A stretch of 23,508 nt of DNA from positions 1 to 23,508 of the IMG/VR virus record IMGVR_UViG_3300009149_000291. One strand, written 5' to 3'. Made by a program: the position numbers and the translations under genes. The stretch comes from a virus. Of the stretch, positions 22,495 through 23,508 are shown piece after piece. The notes under the pieces were generated by a model. It made no database searches and was not told the DNA's origin. It worked only from the letters and a program-made list of their open reading frames with translations. Each line of letters opens with the position of its first letter. Position 1 is the first letter of the stretch.

Positions 22495-22740
22495 TTATGA
22501 TTTTTCTTTTACAGATGGATTTTTATACCAAGGCAACCCTGTTCTATTACTTTTTACCTCATTCCAACCATCTTCAGTATATTGGATACCGTAAAGGTAA
22601 TACTCTCTTTGTCTATTATTACCCTCTGGAATAAGAGCGGGCCCATCCCAATTATGAAGTTTACCATCCCAAATGTGGCGAATTGTTCCATCTGGTGATT
22701 TGTAACGTTTTGATTGTGGGAATTTTTCTCGATTTTGCAT
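22495..22740 (-). CDS. small WDGPA-motif protein
   Basis: 81 aa. The core reads YKSPDGTIRHIWDGKLHNWDGPALIPEG, here spanning about residues 13-40, followed by REYYLYGIQYTEDGW. The xGxLHNxDGPAxxxxxG ... YYxxGxxY pattern occurs in many small phage proteins of unknown function and resembles a short beta-hairpin repeat unit. The gene is monocistronic by appearance, with its own early-class element upstream and a hairpin after its stop. No catalytic residues are apparent. Confidence 0.65.
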   Translation of the reverse strand: MQNREKFPQSKRYKSPDGTIRHIWDGKLHNWDGPALIPEGNNRQREYYLYGIQYTEDGWNEVKSNRTGLPWYKNPSVKEKS

Positions 22741-22767
22741 AACTGATTATTTTTTGTATGTGTTAAT

Positions 22768-22810
22768 TATTTATATTATAAAGATAAGAAAAGGTCTGAC
22801 CAAAGCCAAA
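22768..22810 (-). promoter_or_regulatory. early-class promoter-like element before the 81-aa gene
   Basis: The coding strand has TTTG (22807-22810), exactly 20 nt, TATCTTTA (22779-22786), 3 nt, then TATAAATA (22768-22775). The ATG is 27 nt downstream of the last box. Confidence 0.66.
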
Positions 22811-22815
22811 CCTTT
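22790..22815 (-). terminator. terminator-like hairpin after the FAD-dehydrogenase gene
   Basis: The coding strand has a 9-bp stem AAAGGTTTG / CAGACCTTT (one G-U pair) around an 8-nt loop, then TTCTTATCTTT. It overlaps the -33 box and spacer of the following promoter-like element. Confidence 0.62.
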
Positions 22816-22839
22816 CTTGAAAAAGAGATTCTTTTTGAT

Positions 22840-23508
22840 TTAAAATTCAATATTATCTCCAAATGAGTCAAAAGCTAATTCTTTCTCATAGTTTTTAATA
22901 ATATTTTCAGCCACATAAGTTCCTTGTGCTCCACTTACAGTTATACCTCTAGCTGACAAAGCATCACCTACAAAGTGTACGTTTGGATATTTTGTGAGTG
23001 ATAGGTTATCATAATTTACAAGTGGTTCTGGGGAAAGATATTTTACTTCAGGAATATAAATTCCCCAATCATCCTTTAATGTTGGGAATACTTTTTTCAA
23101 ATCATTAATAAAATCTTCAATATATTGAAAATAACCCTGAAATGCTTCTTTTACTTCCTCCAATTGAGAACAATCAATAGATACAGCACTTACAGTACCA
23201 CCTTCAGAAGTGTTTGAGGGTTGACGAGAGGGACTATAATACAAACCAGTAGCATCTTTTTGAACCTTTGAAACCAACTCACGTGACCATTTGAATGGTT
23301 CTTCAATACCTTGAATTTCCATTAAAATACCAAAGTTGGTCATATCATTACGATATGCTTCATCTTTTTTAGCGTGGCCATTGTAACTGTGGTCACCATA
23401 TGTTTCTTCTACTGCAACATATGCTGCGTTATTATTTGTACAGAATGAACGTAACGAAACCCCTTCATTATCAAATTTACGATATAATTTAAAATCATAT
23501 GAAATATC
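22840..23508 (-). CDS. FAD-dependent dehydrogenase, C-terminal part (5' end outside window)
   Basis: The frame is open from the right edge to the stop, giving 222 visible residues; the internal ATG at 23343 is not the real start. The visible part has LRSFCTNNNAAYVAVEETYG, then SYNGHAKKDE, then TNFGILMEIQ, which follows the RTFCxCPxGxV ... NG ... N pattern of COG2509-type FAD-dependent dehydrogenases. Near the C-terminus, NVHFVGDALSARGITVSGAQ and GTYVAENI form the terminal FAD-binding segment. The N-terminal dinucleotide-binding part would lie outside the window. The visible part is unbroken, so the gene is probably functional. Its substrate is unknown. It is unusual as phage cargo, and sits upstream of the early-class units. 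Confidence 0.75.
   Translation of the reverse strand, partial: DISYDFKLYRKFDNEGVSLRSFCTNNNAAYVAVEETYGDHSYNGHAKKDEAYRNDMTNFGILMEIQGIEEPFKWSRELVSKVQKDATGLYYSPSRQPSNTSEGGTVSAVSIDCSQLEEVKEAFQGYFQYIEDFINDLKKVFPTLKDDWGIYIPEVKYLSPEPLVNYDNLSLTKYPNVHFVGDALSARGITVSGAQGTYVAENIIKNYEKELAFDSFGDNIEF

Noticed and set aside
22840-23343. Complete 167-aa gene starting at 23343
   Set aside because: The frame continues upstream to the window edge with residues that match the dehydrogenase family, so the ATG at 23343 is internal.
1-23508. tRNA genes, CRISPR arrays, insertion sequences, integrase or attachment sites
   Set aside because: None were seen by reading both strands. No cloverleaf-like segment with the usual TTC-containing loop and no spaced direct repeats stood out. 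A dedicated tRNA search was not possible here.

Overview
The window is about 23.5 kb of AT-rich DNA in which every supported gene lies on the minus strand, so it reads right to left. It is the head and neck module of a T4-like contractile-tailed phage, with part of an upstream non-structural region. Recognisable T4-type parts, in transcription order, are the large terminase (gp17), portal (gp20), prohead protease (gp21), scaffold (gp22), major capsid protein (gp23), PhoH, and the neck and tail-completion proteins (gp13-, gp14- and gp15-like). Starts lack Shine-Dalgarno sequences, even before the capsid gene. The right-hand promoters resemble the Bacteroidota TTTG / TAnnTTTG pattern, and one predicted signal peptide ends in a Bacteroidota-like ...SQ. 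I therefore infer a marine or aquatic Bacteroidota (flavobacterial) host. This is an inference, not a proof.

Right part (about 18.0-23.5 kb): the C-terminal part of an FAD-dependent dehydrogenase, a small WDGPA-type protein, a VWA/metallopeptidase-like protein, a 59-aa coupled small gene, an AbiEii-like nucleotidyltransferase-fold protein, a MoxR-like AAA+ ATPase and an unknown 348-aa protein. Four transcription units here begin with the same element, TTTG (CTTG in one) - 20 nt - TATCTTTA, usually followed after 3 nt by TATAAATA. Three of these overlap terminator-like hairpins.

Middle part (about 11-18 kb): a DUF6884-like protein, a small ORF, a NadR/AAA_28-like P-loop protein, a coiled-coil protein, two overlapping membrane/coiled-coil genes that look like spanins, then terminase and portal.

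Left part (1-11.8 kb): four overlapping prohead-core candidates and the protease, closed by a terminator; a leader with two hairpins, then scaffold and capsid, closed by a very strong terminator; then an amidinotransferase/dimethylargininase-like (pentein) enzyme whose stop overlaps the start of a phosphatidylserine-decarboxylase-like enzyme; PhoH; an unknown beta-rich protein; gp13; a 45-aa relic of a GIY-YIG homing endonuclease; gp14; and a gp15 cut by the window edge.

Most genes are joined by ATGA or TAATG overlaps, implying translational coupling. Where a gap exists in the left and middle parts, a different motif (ATATTTAT, usually within AATATTTATA) sits 10-27 nt before the start codon, upstream of seven genes. 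Two promoter-like classes thus divide the window into a probable early/middle half and a late half. The most unusual content is the two-gene metabolic pair inside the late virion block, the two promoter grammars, and the MoxR/VWA pair enclosing a nucleotidyltransferase.
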